Positions 38,924 through 47,769 of a stretch of 64,000 nt of DNA are shown one piece after another. Source of the stretch: an uncultured Candidatus Poseidoniales archaeon (GTDB lineage Archaea; Thermoplasmatota; Poseidoniia; Poseidoniales; Poseidoniaceae); NCBI GenBank assembly GCA_905181785.1, contig CAJIZC010000017.1, positions 1 through 64,000 of the forward strand, read 5' to 3'. Made by a program: the position numbers and the translations under genes. Each line of letters begins with the position of its first letter. The stretch's first letter is position 1. A model generated the notes under the pieces. That model was not told the origin of the DNA and made no database searches. It worked only from the letters and a program-made list of their open reading frames with translations.

Positions 38924-39466
38924 ATGCCTAAACTTGTTGTTGGTGATTCCGCACCATCGATTGTCTTGCCTTCCATCGATGGAACCACGTTCGACCTTTC
39001 TGCTCTCAAAGGGAAGCGAGTCCTCCTGTCCTTTTTTCGGTTTGATTCGTGCCCGTTCTGCAACTTGCGGATTCACCGACTCGTGAAGCGCTGGAATGAA
39101 TTTCCAGAAGACACCGTTATGGTTGGCGTTTTTGATTCGAACATTGCCGCCCTCAAGAAGCGCATGAAGAAGCATAAGGTCCCCTTCACGCTCGTTGCCG
39201 ACGAAACTTACGAACACTTCCTCGGCAACGGTGTTGAAAAATCCCTACTGAAAGCGATGTTGACCCCCCTCAAGTCCCCGTTTAACTTCCTCGAAACGCT
39301 GTTTAGAGGCTACGTTCCAATGACCCTTTCTCCTTCAAAGTTGTCGACCCTTCCAGTCGATATCTTGATCGATGAAAACGGTAAGATCGTCAAAGCGCAT
39401 TACTGCAAAGACACAGTGAGCCATCTGTCCATTGACACCATGATTGAATTCGCTCAAGGCAATTGA
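38924..39466 (+). CDS. peroxiredoxin/thioredoxin-fold redoxin with CPFC motif
   Basis: A 180-residue AhpC/TSA-family-like protein with the thioredoxin fold. The N-terminus (VVGDSAPSIVLPSIDG) matches peroxiredoxin-like proteins. The active-site pair is CPFC (Cys43 and Cys46) in SFFRFDSCPFCNLRI, followed by helical and beta segments and the cis-Pro strand LPVDILIDENGKIV. It has no signal peptide, so it works in the cytoplasm, reducing peroxides or protein disulfides. The CxxC instead of a single peroxidatic Cys points to the resolving-Cys type in which both cysteines lie together. It stands alone 80 bases after gdhA. Confidence 0.85.
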   Translation: MPKLVVGDSAPSIVLPSIDGTTFDLSALKGKRVLLSFFRFDSCPFCNLRIHRLVKRWNEFPEDTVMVGVFDSNIAALKKRMKKHKVPFTLVADETYEHFLGNGVEKSLLKAMLTPLKSPFNFLETLFRGYVPMTLSPSKLSTLPVDILIDENGKIVKAHYCKDTVSHLSIDTMIEFAQGN

Positions 39467-39488
39467 GTAAACCAGTGAGTGCGGCAAG

Positions 39489-39779
39489 TCACTCAGGTGG
39501 TGCTGCTGGACCTGGTTCTTCCATCCCCACGATTTCGTAATTTGATGGAAACAAGGCAATAGCGACGCCGAGAATCAGGCAGACGAGCCCCCATCCAAAC
39601 ATCTGTTGAACAAATAACATCTCGAGTGCAACAACCACCAGCAGCATTCCGCCGAGGTTGGAAATCCATACGAGGCTCTTGAATGTCGAAAGCGTGACTC
39701 CGGGTGTCCCTTCCTTTCGGTAAGGCCCGAACTCTCCTCCAAACCGTTGCGCCGTGTCTTGCTTTCCTTTCTTTGACAT
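39489..39779 (-). CDS. small membrane protein
   Basis: I do not recognise this 96-residue protein. Basic N-terminal 30 residues are followed by two membrane helices (about 34-52 and 58-78) and a Pro-rich acidic C-terminal tail. It is the last gene of a long minus-strand operon, 12 bases after the ferredoxin gene. The position beside a ferredoxin and another membrane protein could mean a small membrane redox unit, but no cofactor residues are present here. Confidence 0.6.
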   Translation of the reverse strand: MSKKGKQDTAQRFGGEFGPYRKEGTPGVTLSTFKSLVWISNLGGMLLVVVALEMLFVQQMFGWGLVCLILGVAIALFPSNYEIVGMEEPGPAAPPE

Positions 39780-39791
39780 TACAATCTCTCC

Positions 39792-40124
39792 TCAGCGGTC
39801 AATCATGGTTATGGCATCGGTTGGGCAAGCCAATACACAGAGCCTGCAACCCGTGCACGCATCGCGAATGATCCGAGCTTTCCGATTTGATTCAACTCGA
39901 ATCAATGGGCTTGCCATATCGACTTTGTACAAATCAATGGCGTCATCGTCGCACACAATGGTGCATTGATCGCAACCGATACAGAGGCGTTCTTCAACAA
40001 ACGCCACGGCGGTTTCCCCGCCTTTTGAGGCAGCATGTTGCTCGCCTCGTTGACGGTTCAGCGAACTGCGAATGCGCAAGGCCTCGGCCTCTCTGCGCTT
40101 CTTCAGGTCATCCGAGGACGTCAT
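39792..40124 (-). CDS. 2[4Fe-4S] ferredoxin-type protein
   Basis: A 110-residue soluble electron carrier. A 47-residue charged N-terminal extension precedes two 4Fe-4S motifs: CIGCDQCTIVC (near 49-59) and CTGCRLCVLACP (near 90-101). The first motif lacks the usual Pro after the fourth Cys and has CDDDA, which may lower or alter its potential. Its start overlaps the stop of the membrane protein gene upstream as ATGA, so translation is coupled. The neighbouring gshA and membrane genes suggest a redox task linked to thiol or membrane chemistry, but no partner can be named. Confidence 0.88.
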   Translation of the reverse strand: MTSSDDLKKRREAEALRIRSSLNRQRGEQHAASKGGETAVAFVEERLCIGCDQCTIVCDDDAIDLYKVDMASPLIRVESNRKARIIRDACTGCRLCVLACPTDAITMIDR

Positions 40125-40819
40125 ACAGAAGACTCCACGGGGTCATGCCCTTCAAACTTGACGACAGCCATGTTAACCAAAAGATCACCAAAGCAGTAGA
40201 ACGCACCAACCAACAGTGGGGGGTTCCAAGCCGTCAAACCAGTCCATGGCACTTCAGCAGCCCACGTCCAATTGCCAAGTTGAGTCCCGATGATCTCCAT
40301 GCCGAGCGCAGCCCAAGCCATTGCAGCATAGAGCCTCGGTTGTGGTCCATATTTGGTGAACACAAACACAAGGATAAGCAAGACCACAGCGGATGTGTCT
40401 CCTCCAGTGTATGCGCCATACGCTACGACGGGGACAAACGGTACGAGGGAAGGCAGCGCCATTGATGCTTTCATTTTCTCTGCCATCATTCTGCCCAGGT
40501 CAAAGAGAAAATAATGTCCAGCAGGAACAAATAATGGCATCAAGCCACGTTGATACTCATAAATGCCCCACACTTCACTGAAAAACAACTCCATTGGGGT
40601 TGCAAATGCAACTACCGTGAGCATCTCGATGCGAATCTTGCGTGTCCCATTCGAATATATGTAGGCAAAAAGTCCCCAGCACCAGACGTTTACAGGCCAT
40701 TCAGCAGCAGCACCTGAGAACAAACCGTTGGCACCTGTGGCTGAGAACCACAACCCAACCGAGATGGTGAGGATGTACACCCACGCTCTGTGCATGGTTG
40801 GCCCACTCGGCTGTGCCAC
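40121..40819 (-). CDS. polytopic membrane protein
   Basis: A 232-residue protein with six or seven predicted membrane helices. Conserved-looking polar features inside the membrane include MELFFSEVWGIYEY near 80-93 and GNWTWAAEVPWTG near 185-197. The latter vaguely recalls the carotenoid-processing CruF/DUF422 family, but the match is too weak to assign. A GTG start at 40819 directly follows the gshA stop; an ATG eight codons further in is also possible. It overlaps the ferredoxin gene by four bases, so the two products probably work together. Confidence 0.6.
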   Translation of the reverse strand: MAQPSGPTMHRAWVYILTISVGLWFSATGANGLFSGAAAEWPVNVWCWGLFAYIYSNGTRKIRIEMLTVVAFATPMELFFSEVWGIYEYQRGLMPLFVPAGHYFLFDLGRMMAEKMKASMALPSLVPFVPVVAYGAYTGGDTSAVVLLILVFVFTKYGPQPRLYAAMAWAALGMEIIGTQLGNWTWAAEVPWTGLTAWNPPLLVGAFYCFGDLLVNMAVVKFEGHDPVESSV

Positions 40820-42052
40820 TTAAGCAGGAACGCCGTTCGTAGTTTCCTCATAGGCAAGCAATTCTTTGCCCATTGCCAACATTGAGAGTTCGGCGACCAA
40901 AGCGTGCCAACCATGGGCGTGCTCGCCGTATACTTTACCAACTTCATGGATGGATTCAAATCTGGCGCTTGGCGAATTCAAATTTTCATTGTCGCCTTTC
41001 TTGGGGTTGATTCGGTAAAACCACGATGCAGCGTGGCCGTCGACGAGGTAAACGACCGGTTCGACGGGCGCCCCTTCTGAGGTGAGAAGGCTTGTTGGCA
41101 CCCCTTCTTGAATGAGGAAGTTCTCGACATCTACGCCACCTTTTGCGTACATGAGTCTGTTCATTTTTCTGTTGGAAAGGGCCAAGATTTGTTCGCCTTT
41201 GGTGACGACCATGATGCCTAAGCCGTAGGTCCCACGATCGTTTTTGATGAAGGCCACTGGCTGCCTGTCGATGCCATGAGCGTCGTATTTTTCCCTTAGC
41301 CCTTGGAGGAATTCATCGATCTCCTCAGCTAAACGGACTCGGCATGCTTCTTTGTCGAGGCATTTATTTTCAGAAACAAACCACTCGGTCATCAATTGCC
41401 AAGAATCGATGCCAAGCATTTCAGCCATTTCATCGACGTAATTCTGCAACTGTTCGTAATGTTCTGATTTCCGCCTTCGATGCCATCCCATTTCCTTTGG
41501 AGGGAACACACTGTTGCCAAGCCCCGGTAGAATTCCTTCTGTCAAGTCGTTGTTGAGCAACGTCAAGCACGGCAGGCCTCCGCCGACAACCAAGCGCTCG
41601 ACCCCGTCGATGACTTCCACTTCGACCGGCGTGAGTTCAACAGGTCCCGAAATTCCATCGAGCCAGCCTCGGTCGTCAAACACAGGGGAACCAACCGTAC
41701 AACGATAGCCTGCCATAATCAGCAACTTCTGGATTGTAGCAATGTTTTCGACGTAGCCTTTGTTTCTCGTGTGTGCCTCTGGGTAAAGGTGAATCCAACT
41801 GCAATCCCCATAATTGCGTTCGATGTGAGTGTGCATCAAGGCTGAAACTTCTGCCATTTCTTGTTCAGCAATGTTGTTGAATCCAGCCGGAAAGTGGTTG
41901 GCGTCGACAACAGCAATTTTCCAACCAGCATCACGAACATCCACGCTTCCGTAGAATGGAATGGGGACTTCTGCGCGCTTTTCGTCCATCCACTTGGAAA
42001 TCTCATCTCTTTTTGATTCAAGATGTTCGCTCAGATCGTGCAATGTTGTCAT
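40820..42052 (-). CDS. gshA: glutamate-cysteine ligase (GshA, ATP-grasp-like PF08886 family)
   Basis: Makes gamma-glutamylcysteine from glutamate, cysteine and ATP, the first step to glutathione or a working thiol in its own right. The 410-residue protein has the family features YGSVDVRDAGWK near 34-45, VDANHFPAGFNN near 49-60, and an ATP-grasp-like second half with FIKNDRGTYGLGIMVV near 257-272. This type is known from proteobacteria and resembles none of the plant/E. coli GshA forms. No glutathione synthetase is seen. It overlaps asnB by four bases (ATGA) and is followed directly by the membrane protein. Transfer from bacteria is likely. Confidence 0.85.
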   Translation of the reverse strand: MTTLHDLSEHLESKRDEISKWMDEKRAEVPIPFYGSVDVRDAGWKIAVVDANHFPAGFNNIAEQEMAEVSALMHTHIERNYGDCSWIHLYPEAHTRNKGYVENIATIQKLLIMAGYRCTVGSPVFDDRGWLDGISGPVELTPVEVEVIDGVERLVVGGGLPCLTLLNNDLTEGILPGLGNSVFPPKEMGWHRRRKSEHYEQLQNYVDEMAEMLGIDSWQLMTEWFVSENKCLDKEACRVRLAEEIDEFLQGLREKYDAHGIDRQPVAFIKNDRGTYGLGIMVVTKGEQILALSNRKMNRLMYAKGGVDVENFLIQEGVPTSLLTSEGAPVEPVVYLVDGHAASWFYRINPKKGDNENLNSPSARFESIHEVGKVYGEHAHGWHALVAELSMLAMGKELLAYEETTNGVPA

Positions 42053-43833
42053 CCAATCACCTCGTCCAACAGGTCCACAGCGCTTGCTGTTGGTTTAGAT
42101 GCCCCTCGGTCGAGTATATGAATGGCTTCAAATAAACCAATGCCAATCGCTAATTCAGGTTGCCCCTTGAACGCTTTCGAAAGCATCGGATACCGTTTCA
42201 ACACGGCATCACCGCGTGGCTTTAATTCCTCGATGAGGGTGTTGATGAGCGTTGGTGATGTGGCCCGGCCAGCAGGTAATTTTGGCCGTCGGACGATTTC
42301 GTTTGGCAGCCTTGTCAAGTCGGCAGCAGCGCGGAGAGCAGCCTTTTCTTCGAGGGATTTAGGAAGCCGCCAGTCCATTGGAAGGGCGCTGGAGGCTTGC
42401 CTGTGCGGTTGGCCCAAAAAAGGAACACGCACTTCGAGGGAATGCGCCATTGAGTGTCGGTCGACAAGCCGCAGTTGGAAATTGCTGAGTTGTCCATGTT
42501 CCAATTCGAAGTTCAAAAATGATTCAAGCGAACCAGTGTGGGCGGAACCTGTGTGGTCGTTGGTGTACCATGCATCACCAACTGGCAGTTCACGACGTTC
42601 AATTTGCCGAGCTGCGGGGTGATCCATTGCAGCAAGACGCGAATCGATAAGGGCTGCATGTTCTGCTGGATTCCGATAGCGAGGGTAACCTGCATGAAGT
42701 TCGTCTGCCCCTTGCCCGCACAACCCGACCGTCACTTTTTGTGACATCTTTTCAAACAGGGGTTGGAAAAACAGCACCGTTACATCAAAATCTTCACCAT
42801 GCCATGTCAAATCAGGAAGTTTTTGGTCGAAGGCGTCAGCTTCGAGAATATGCTTGTGGTGATCCAAATCCAGAGTGGCAGCGACGGTTTCAGCAGCGAT
42901 CCAATCGGGGTTGTCCTCGCTTTCTGCAACCGTCCAGCATGCCGGAACTGGTTGGCCTGCTCGCTCCGCTGCTTCATGGGCGACAGCGGCAACAAGGGCG
43001 GAATCAAGTCCACCGGACAACACGATTCCCATCGGGACTTCGCCCATCAAGCGTTGACTTACGCTTTCCACAAATGATTCCAATAGCGTTGCGGATTGAG
43101 TTTGAGGGTCCCAGCCGGTTGTGGGGTTGAGCACTTGGCGCTCAACATCAGCGACACCGACAAGGGTTGGGGCCTCGTTGTCAAGGGTCCATACTTCGAC
43201 CGTTCCCGGACGAATGTGATGCACATCCTTCAGCAAGGTTGTACCATCCAACGGGTATTCCCAGGCTAAACGAGCGACGAGAGCCAGTTCATCAAAAGCA
43301 GGGGTGTGGCCTTCATGTGCACGCAGTGCTTTCGCTTCGCTCGCAAACATCAAGCTGCCTTCAACCACCGTTCGCACCATTGGTTTGATGCCAAGCGGGT
43401 CGCGCGCTAGAATCAGTTGACCTGCTGCAGGGTCCCAGAGGCAGAAGGCGTACATGCCATCCAATTGAGCGACCCACTTTGCGTGATCTTTGGGCGTGAG
43501 GTGGTGGTGTTTGGAGTGATTTTTAGCTTGGCTATGGAGCGCCATAATGGCTTCTGAATCCACGTTGCTTGTCCATGCATAGGTGGTGTTTTGAGTGCGC
43601 AAAAGAGGGTGGTTGTAAATTTCACCGTTGGCAATGAGCACCTCACCGTTCGGTCCAAACAGAGGCTGGTCGCCTCCAGCGCGGTCAACAATGGCTAAGC
43701 GGGTGTGGCCAAGTGCAATTCGATCATCCGCCCAAGCATCTTGACCATCAGGGCCGCGGTGTATTTGGTAATGGTTCATGGCGTGGACAACATCGATGTC
43801 CGGCCTTCCAAACATACCTGCAATGCCACACAT
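42049..43833 (-). CDS. asnB: asparagine synthase (glutamine-hydrolysing)
   Basis: Uses glutamine nitrogen and ATP to make asparagine from aspartate. The 594-residue protein begins MCGIAGMFGR, with Cys2 as the nucleophile of the Ntn glutaminase domain (about 1-200). The ATP-pyrophosphatase synthetase domain carries SGGLDSALVA near 272. NGEIYNH near 70-76 is also typical. Length fits the AsnB type. It overlaps gshA by four bases. In a gene cluster with a ligase for cysteine, a role other than plain asparagine synthesis (amidation of a peptide or small molecule) cannot be excluded. Confidence 0.94.
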   Translation of the reverse strand: MCGIAGMFGRPDIDVVHAMNHYQIHRGPDGQDAWADDRIALGHTRLAIVDRAGGDQPLFGPNGEVLIANGEIYNHPLLRTQNTTYAWTSNVDSEAIMALHSQAKNHSKHHHLTPKDHAKWVAQLDGMYAFCLWDPAAGQLILARDPLGIKPMVRTVVEGSLMFASEAKALRAHEGHTPAFDELALVARLAWEYPLDGTTLLKDVHHIRPGTVEVWTLDNEAPTLVGVADVERQVLNPTTGWDPQTQSATLLESFVESVSQRLMGEVPMGIVLSGGLDSALVAAVAHEAAERAGQPVPACWTVAESEDNPDWIAAETVAATLDLDHHKHILEADAFDQKLPDLTWHGEDFDVTVLFFQPLFEKMSQKVTVGLCGQGADELHAGYPRYRNPAEHAALIDSRLAAMDHPAARQIERRELPVGDAWYTNDHTGSAHTGSLESFLNFELEHGQLSNFQLRLVDRHSMAHSLEVRVPFLGQPHRQASSALPMDWRLPKSLEEKAALRAAADLTRLPNEIVRRPKLPAGRATSPTLINTLIEELKPRGDAVLKRYPMLSKAFKGQPELAIGIGLFEAIHILDRGASKPTASAVDLLDEVIG

Positions 43834-43879
43834 CGGAGGGACTCCTTTGCCTGACCTTCTTCAACCCATTCAGTTTTTT

Positions 43880-43990
43880 TCACCAAACGGGGTACTTGAC
43901 CATGACCACTGCCATGAGGATCATGGCAATTGAAAACCCTACGAAGTACGTGATTTGTGGAGGTTCTGAAGTGTTTGTTTCGTCGCTCAT
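43880..43990 (-). CDS. 36-residue single-helix membrane peptide
   Basis: A short gene below usual length limits. It begins MSDETNTSEPPQITYF and then has one hydrophobic helix of about 20 residues rich in Met, Ile and Val, ending KYPVW. AGGTGA lies five bases upstream of the ATG, in line with other genes here. It sits between the dolichol-kinase-like gene (63 bases upstream) and asnB (46 bases downstream) on the same strand. The ribosome binding site, helix and operon position support it. The role is unknown; small subunits or regulators of membrane complexes look like this. Confidence 0.5.
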   Translation of the reverse strand: MSDETNTSEPPQITYFVGFSIAMILMAVVMVKYPVW

Positions 43991-44053
43991 TGAGGTCACC
44001 TGTTTGCCCCACATGGCGCCATCATTTGAACATATTGAGCCAAAGTCTTGGTC

Positions 44054-44680
44054 TTAAGGCAATAGCAAGAGGAACGGTTCGAGCAGCATAATCACACCAA
44101 GAGGAATCAGGGTCATGGTTGCGTTGTCGTCTATGTAACGCAAACGGGGCCATTCTGCCGCAACGCACAATGGGCCAAAGACCAACGCCAACCAAAGGGG
44201 CGTTTCGAAGAAGAACCAGCATGCAACCCAAATAGCTCCAATAAACATCGAGGAATAAATCACCACGTTTCGGGTGTCGATTCCACGGCGGCGTAATTCG
44301 CCCATAAACGGGTCGCCCAGCGAGAGTGAGAGGACGAGGGGCCATGCATAGGCTTCAGTTGGAGCCAGCAAAAACACCATGCCAACACCGAAAGCACCCC
44401 AAGCAAGAGCAGAAACTTGGTGTGCTTCATACTCACGTTGTCCAAAGATGGTAAAGCCCAATTTGAGCCGCAACCCCTCAACAAGAATTGCAAACATGAT
44501 GACCATCGAGACCAACTGAGCGTTGGAAGTGCCCGCTGCGTCAGCAATTTCGCGTCCCCACTCAAAGTAAATCCAAGGAAGAGCGCTCATTGCAATGTGG
44601 ATGGCGCGTCGGAAGAGGTGGCCGTTCATGCCCCCTATGGAAAGGTCAACAGGGTTGGTTAACTCTACTTGGTCAGACAT
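44054..44680 (-). CDS. dolichol/phytol-kinase-like polytopic membrane protein
   Basis: A 208-residue protein with about six membrane helices. An N-terminal HLFRRAIHIAMSALPW helix, SLGDPFMGELRRRG near 119-132 and a late segment EWPRLRYIDDNATMTLIPLG resemble the dolichol-kinase/phosphatidate-cytidylyltransferase-like family, in which polar GDxxA and DN motifs bind CTP. A CTP-dependent isoprenoid alcohol kinase for lipid or glycan-carrier synthesis is a fair guess. The ATG at 44680 overlaps the meaB gene by eight bases; an ATG two codons upstream is also possible. Confidence 0.6.
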   Translation of the reverse strand: MSDQVELTNPVDLSIGGMNGHLFRRAIHIAMSALPWIYFEWGREIADAAGTSNAQLVSMVIMFAILVEGLRLKLGFTIFGQREYEAHQVSALAWGAFGVGMVFLLAPTEAYAWPLVLSLSLGDPFMGELRRRGIDTRNVVIYSSMFIGAIWVACWFFFETPLWLALVFGPLCVAAEWPRLRYIDDNATMTLIPLGVIMLLEPFLLLLP

Positions 44681-45578
44681 GTTCATTTGCTCCAATGGAA
44701 CGAATGACATCATCCAGCGTCATTGAACCTGCCGCTAATTTCTCGAGCAGAACATCAAGTTGTGGTGCTTCGAGGATTTTCCGCTCATGATGGGCAAGGA
44801 GACGTTCACGCCATCTTGCCCGTTCAGATCGACCTGAGGCATCAAGAGCGAGCAGCATCGAGGCTGCATCCTCGATTCCAGTGCCATGAAGGGCAGAGGT
44901 AAGCAATACGGGCGGTGAGGCACCAGCTCCCAATTCGTAGGATTCGCGCAATTCGCCGGCATGTTGCTCGGCGCCAGGCAAATCACATTTGTTGACGATG
45001 ACGGCATCCGCTAACTCGAGGAGCCCTGCTTTCTCTGCTTGAACACCATCGCCTCGAGCAGGGCCTTCGACGACGAGGATTCGGTCTGCAATCGCCGCAC
45101 ATCTCACTTCTGCTTGGCCTGCGCCTACTGTTTCAATCACCACGCGGTCCCAGCCAATGGCGAGCAAAAACTGAGTCATGTCAGCGACGATGAGCGGAAC
45201 GCTACCGGATGCCTTGCGGGTAGCGATGGAACGGAGGTAGATGTTTTCCTTCAGGTCTTGATCATCAACTACAGTCATCCGAACTCGATCGCCTAACAAG
45301 GCGCCCCCCGAACGGGGCGATGAAGGATCAACTGCCAAGAGAGCGACGCGCAAACCCGCCCGAGCCCAGTGGGTAAGCAACCCATCGAGCAAGCAGGATT
45401 TTCCGACACCCGGTGCGCCGGTGATGGCAAGCGATTGCCAAACGTTTTCAGCTGGTTCGACGGGTTCGATTATTTCGAAAACTTCAGCGAGTTCAATGGT
45501 GCGATTCTCCAAGGCGCTCAAGGTTCGAGCAAGAGAGCGACGATCCCCCTTTGCTGCGTCTTGAATCAAATCCCGCAT
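44673..45578 (-). CDS. meaB: MeaB-type G-protein chaperone of methylmalonyl-CoA mutase
   Basis: GTPase of the MeaB/ArgK family that protects methylmalonyl-CoA mutase and guides loading of its adenosylcobalamin. The 301-residue protein has a short helical N-terminus, Walker A GAPGVGKS near 53-60, VDPSSPRSGGALLGDRVRM near 84-102 (switch region typical of MeaB), ETVGAGQAE near 166-174, and NKCDLPGAE near 212-220 for guanine recognition. GAGGTGA lies six bases before the ATG. It follows the B12-binding subunit gene by 12 bases, which confirms the partner. Confidence 0.95.
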   Translation of the reverse strand: MRDLIQDAAKGDRRSLARTLSALENRTIELAEVFEIIEPVEPAENVWQSLAITGAPGVGKSCLLDGLLTHWARAGLRVALLAVDPSSPRSGGALLGDRVRMTVVDDQDLKENIYLRSIATRKASGSVPLIVADMTQFLLAIGWDRVVIETVGAGQAEVRCAAIADRILVVEGPARGDGVQAEKAGLLELADAVIVNKCDLPGAEQHAGELRESYELGAGASPPVLLTSALHGTGIEDAASMLLALDASGRSERARWRERLLAHHERKILEAPQLDVLLEKLAAGSMTLDDVIRSIGANEHV

Positions 45579-45590
45579 GAGAGGTTCACC

Positions 45591-46094
45591 TCATTGACCC
45601 AGGTCCCAGTGCCAATCGCTTCCTTGTCCGATGCCAGCATCATCCATTGCGTGTGAAGTTTGAATGAATTCGAGAATTTCAGAAGTTGGCGTACCCGGTC
45701 CGAAGATGGCTCGAATTTTACAATCAAACAGCGCCTGACGGTCGTCTTCTGGAATGATGCCGCCGCCGAACACAATCACGTCGTTCAGCCCTCCTGCCCG
45801 TAACAATTCACACACCTTAGGGAACAGGTGGCCATGAGCACCAGAGAGGGAGGACAAGCCAAGGAACCTTGCGTCTTCATCGCGAACCGTGTCGACGATT
45901 TGTTGGGCGCTTCTGCGCAAACCTGTGTAAATCACTTCATGGCCTGCGTCCCGAAGGGCCCTTGCGACGACTTTCGCACCACGGTCGTGCCCGTCTAACC
46001 CGGGTTTGGCTACAACGACTCGCAGTGGTTCGCCCATGAATCGTGGATGGAACGCTTCCCTATCAACGCACCCCTCTTGTTTGCTCAGAGCCAT
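45591..46094 (-). CDS. mcmA2: methylmalonyl-CoA mutase, B12-binding small subunit
   Basis: Cobalamin-binding half of methylmalonyl-CoA mutase, which converts (R)-methylmalonyl-CoA to succinyl-CoA. The 167-residue protein has the DGHDRG signature near 34-39 with the lower-ligand His, followed by SLSGAHG near 80 and the GGGIIPEDD loop near 108. The start at 46094 gives the usual length with a 20-residue lead; a longer in-frame start would add 50 residues overlapping the divergent promoter. The large catalytic subunit is not in this window, as is common in archaea with split mutases. It is divergent from the carboxylase operon that makes its substrate. Confidence 0.93.
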   Translation of the reverse strand: MALSKQEGCVDREAFHPRFMGEPLRVVVAKPGLDGHDRGAKVVARALRDAGHEVIYTGLRRSAQQIVDTVRDEDARFLGLSSLSGAHGHLFPKVCELLRAGGLNDVIVFGGGIIPEDDRQALFDCKIRAIFGPGTPTSEILEFIQTSHAMDDAGIGQGSDWHWDLGQ

Positions 46095-46206
46095 TTCTGG
46101 GGCTTGTTTTTGCCAGCCAATGCTTTGGTTTGAGAACCCATGGTTTGACAGCCTATGAGTGACAACGCATAAGGGCGGGTTTTCTGTCCGAGGAGTTGGG
46201 AAGCCT
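46095..46206. promoter_or_regulatory. divergent promoter region of mutase and carboxylase operons
   Basis: The 112-base gap separates two operons of the same pathway (propionyl-CoA carboxylation and methylmalonyl-CoA mutase). Both promoters must lie here, so joint control is plausible. No clear operator or TATA box stands out. Confidence 0.35.
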
Positions 46207-47760
46207 ATGTCATCGACAGAGCAACGACTCCAAGACTTGCGCAATCGAAAGGCCCGCAGTGAGGCTGGAGGTGGTCAAGCACGAGTGGATGCTCAGCACA
46301 ACCGTGGCAAAATGACCGCTCGGGAACGCATGGAAATGTTGCTTGACGATGGCTCTTTCCAAGAAATCGATGCGTTGGTGGAACACCGCTGTCGTGATTT
46401 TAACATGGATACAAACGTCATCCCCGGCGATGGTGTCGTGACAGGTCATGGAACGATTAACGGTCGAGAAGTGTTCGCCTTTGCTCAAGATTTCACGGTT
46501 TATGGTGGGTCTTTGGGCGAAATGCACGGGCTGAAAATCTGCAAGGTTTTGGACATGGCGCTCAAAACAGGCCGCCCAGTCATTGGAATGAATGATTCAG
46601 GCGGCGCCCGAATCCAAGAAGGCGTTGCTTCGTTGGGCAGTTATGCTGAAATCTTCTTCCGCAACGTACGAGCTTCTGGTGTTGTTCCACAAATTTCAGT
46701 CATTATGGGACCTTGTGCAGGCGGAGCCGTGTATTCTCCTGCGATCACTGACTTTGTGATCATGGTCGATCAGACGGCTCACATGTTCATCACTGGCCCA
46801 GAGGTCATCAAAACAGTCACCAACGAAGTGGTGAGTTTCGAAGATTTGGGAGGCGCTATGACGCACGGGAGCAAATCTGGTGTGTCACACTTTACTGCTT
46901 CAGACGATGAAAGCGCCCTTGCGCTGGCTCGGGAACTGACCGATCTTTTTCCTCAAAACAACCTTGAGCGCCCACCGACCAAGAAGACATCAGACCCAAT
47001 CGATCGCAAGTGCGATGCTCTTGACACGATTATCCCCGATGTTGCAACAAAGCCCTATGACGTGTTAGATGTGATTGCTGAAATCCTCGATGATGGAGCG
47101 TTCCTCGAAGTTCAAGCTGATTGGGCGCAAAACATTGTTGTTGGCTTTGGCCATTTGGGCAGCCAAACCGTTGGGGTTGTCGCCAATCAACCAAAGGTGC
47201 TCGCTGGGTGCCTCGACATCGATGCTAGCGATAAAGCGGCTCGATTTGTCAGGTTCTGTGATGCGTTTAACATTCCATTGATCACGCTCGAAGACGTACC
47301 CGGATTTTTACCCGGAACGAATCAAGAATGGGGCGGAATCATCCGCCACGGTGCCAAGTTGCTCTACGCCTACGCTGAAGCGACCGTCCCCAAACTCACG
47401 GTGATTTTGCGAAAGGCATACGGCGGTGCTTACGACGTGATGTCCTCAAAGCACATCCGCGGCGATTATAACGTGGCTTGGCCAACTGGAGAACTCGCTG
47501 TCATGGGTGCGGATGGCGCGGTTGAAATTATTCACAAGCGACGAATTGCTCACGCACGCAACGCTGAACAAGAGCGAGCACGATTGACAGAAGACTTTAA
47601 TGAGAAATTTGCCAATCCATACAAAGCCGCAGCGCTTGGTTATCTTGATGATGTCATCGAACCAAGCGAAACTCGGCGCCGCCTGGCTCGTGCGCTTGAT
47701 ATGCTTCTGGACAAAGAAGAACTCCGGCCCGCTCGCAAGCACGGAAACATACCACTCTGA
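46207..47760 (+). CDS. pccB: propionyl/acyl-CoA carboxylase carboxyltransferase subunit
   Basis: Transfers CO2 from carboxybiotin to propionyl-CoA (perhaps also acetyl-CoA) to give methylmalonyl-CoA. The 517-residue protein is of the fused carboxyltransferase type, with two crotonase-like halves. It has [18 protein letters not shown] near 118-135, the [12 protein letters not shown] oxyanion region near 172-183, and [15 protein letters not shown] near 402-416 in the second half. The family length is 510-540. It is followed by a 64-residue gene and a biotin carrier gene. The biotin carboxylase subunit is not in the window. Confidence 0.95.
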   Translation: MSSTEQRLQDLRNRKARSEAGGGQARVDAQHNRGKMTARERMEMLLDDGSFQEIDALVEHRCRDFNMDTNVIPGDGVVTGHGTINGREVFAFAQDFTVYGGSLGEMHGLKICKVLDMALKTGRPVIGMNDSGGARIQEGVASLGSYAEIFFRNVRASGVVPQISVIMGPCAGGAVYSPAITDFVIMVDQTAHMFITGPEVIKTVTNEVVSFEDLGGAMTHGSKSGVSHFTASDDESALALARELTDLFPQNNLERPPTKKTSDPIDRKCDALDTIIPDVATKPYDVLDVIAEILDDGAFLEVQADWAQNIVVGFGHLGSQTVGVVANQPKVLAGCLDIDASDKAARFVRFCDAFNIPLITLEDVPGFLPGTNQEWGGIIRHGAKLLYAYAEATVPKLTVILRKAYGGAYDVMSSKHIRGDYNVAWPTGELAVMGADGAVEIIHKRRIAHARNAEQERARLTEDFNEKFANPYKAAALGYLDDVIEPSETRRRLARALDMLLDKEELRPARKHGNIPL

Positions 47761-47769
47761 GGTGCTTCA

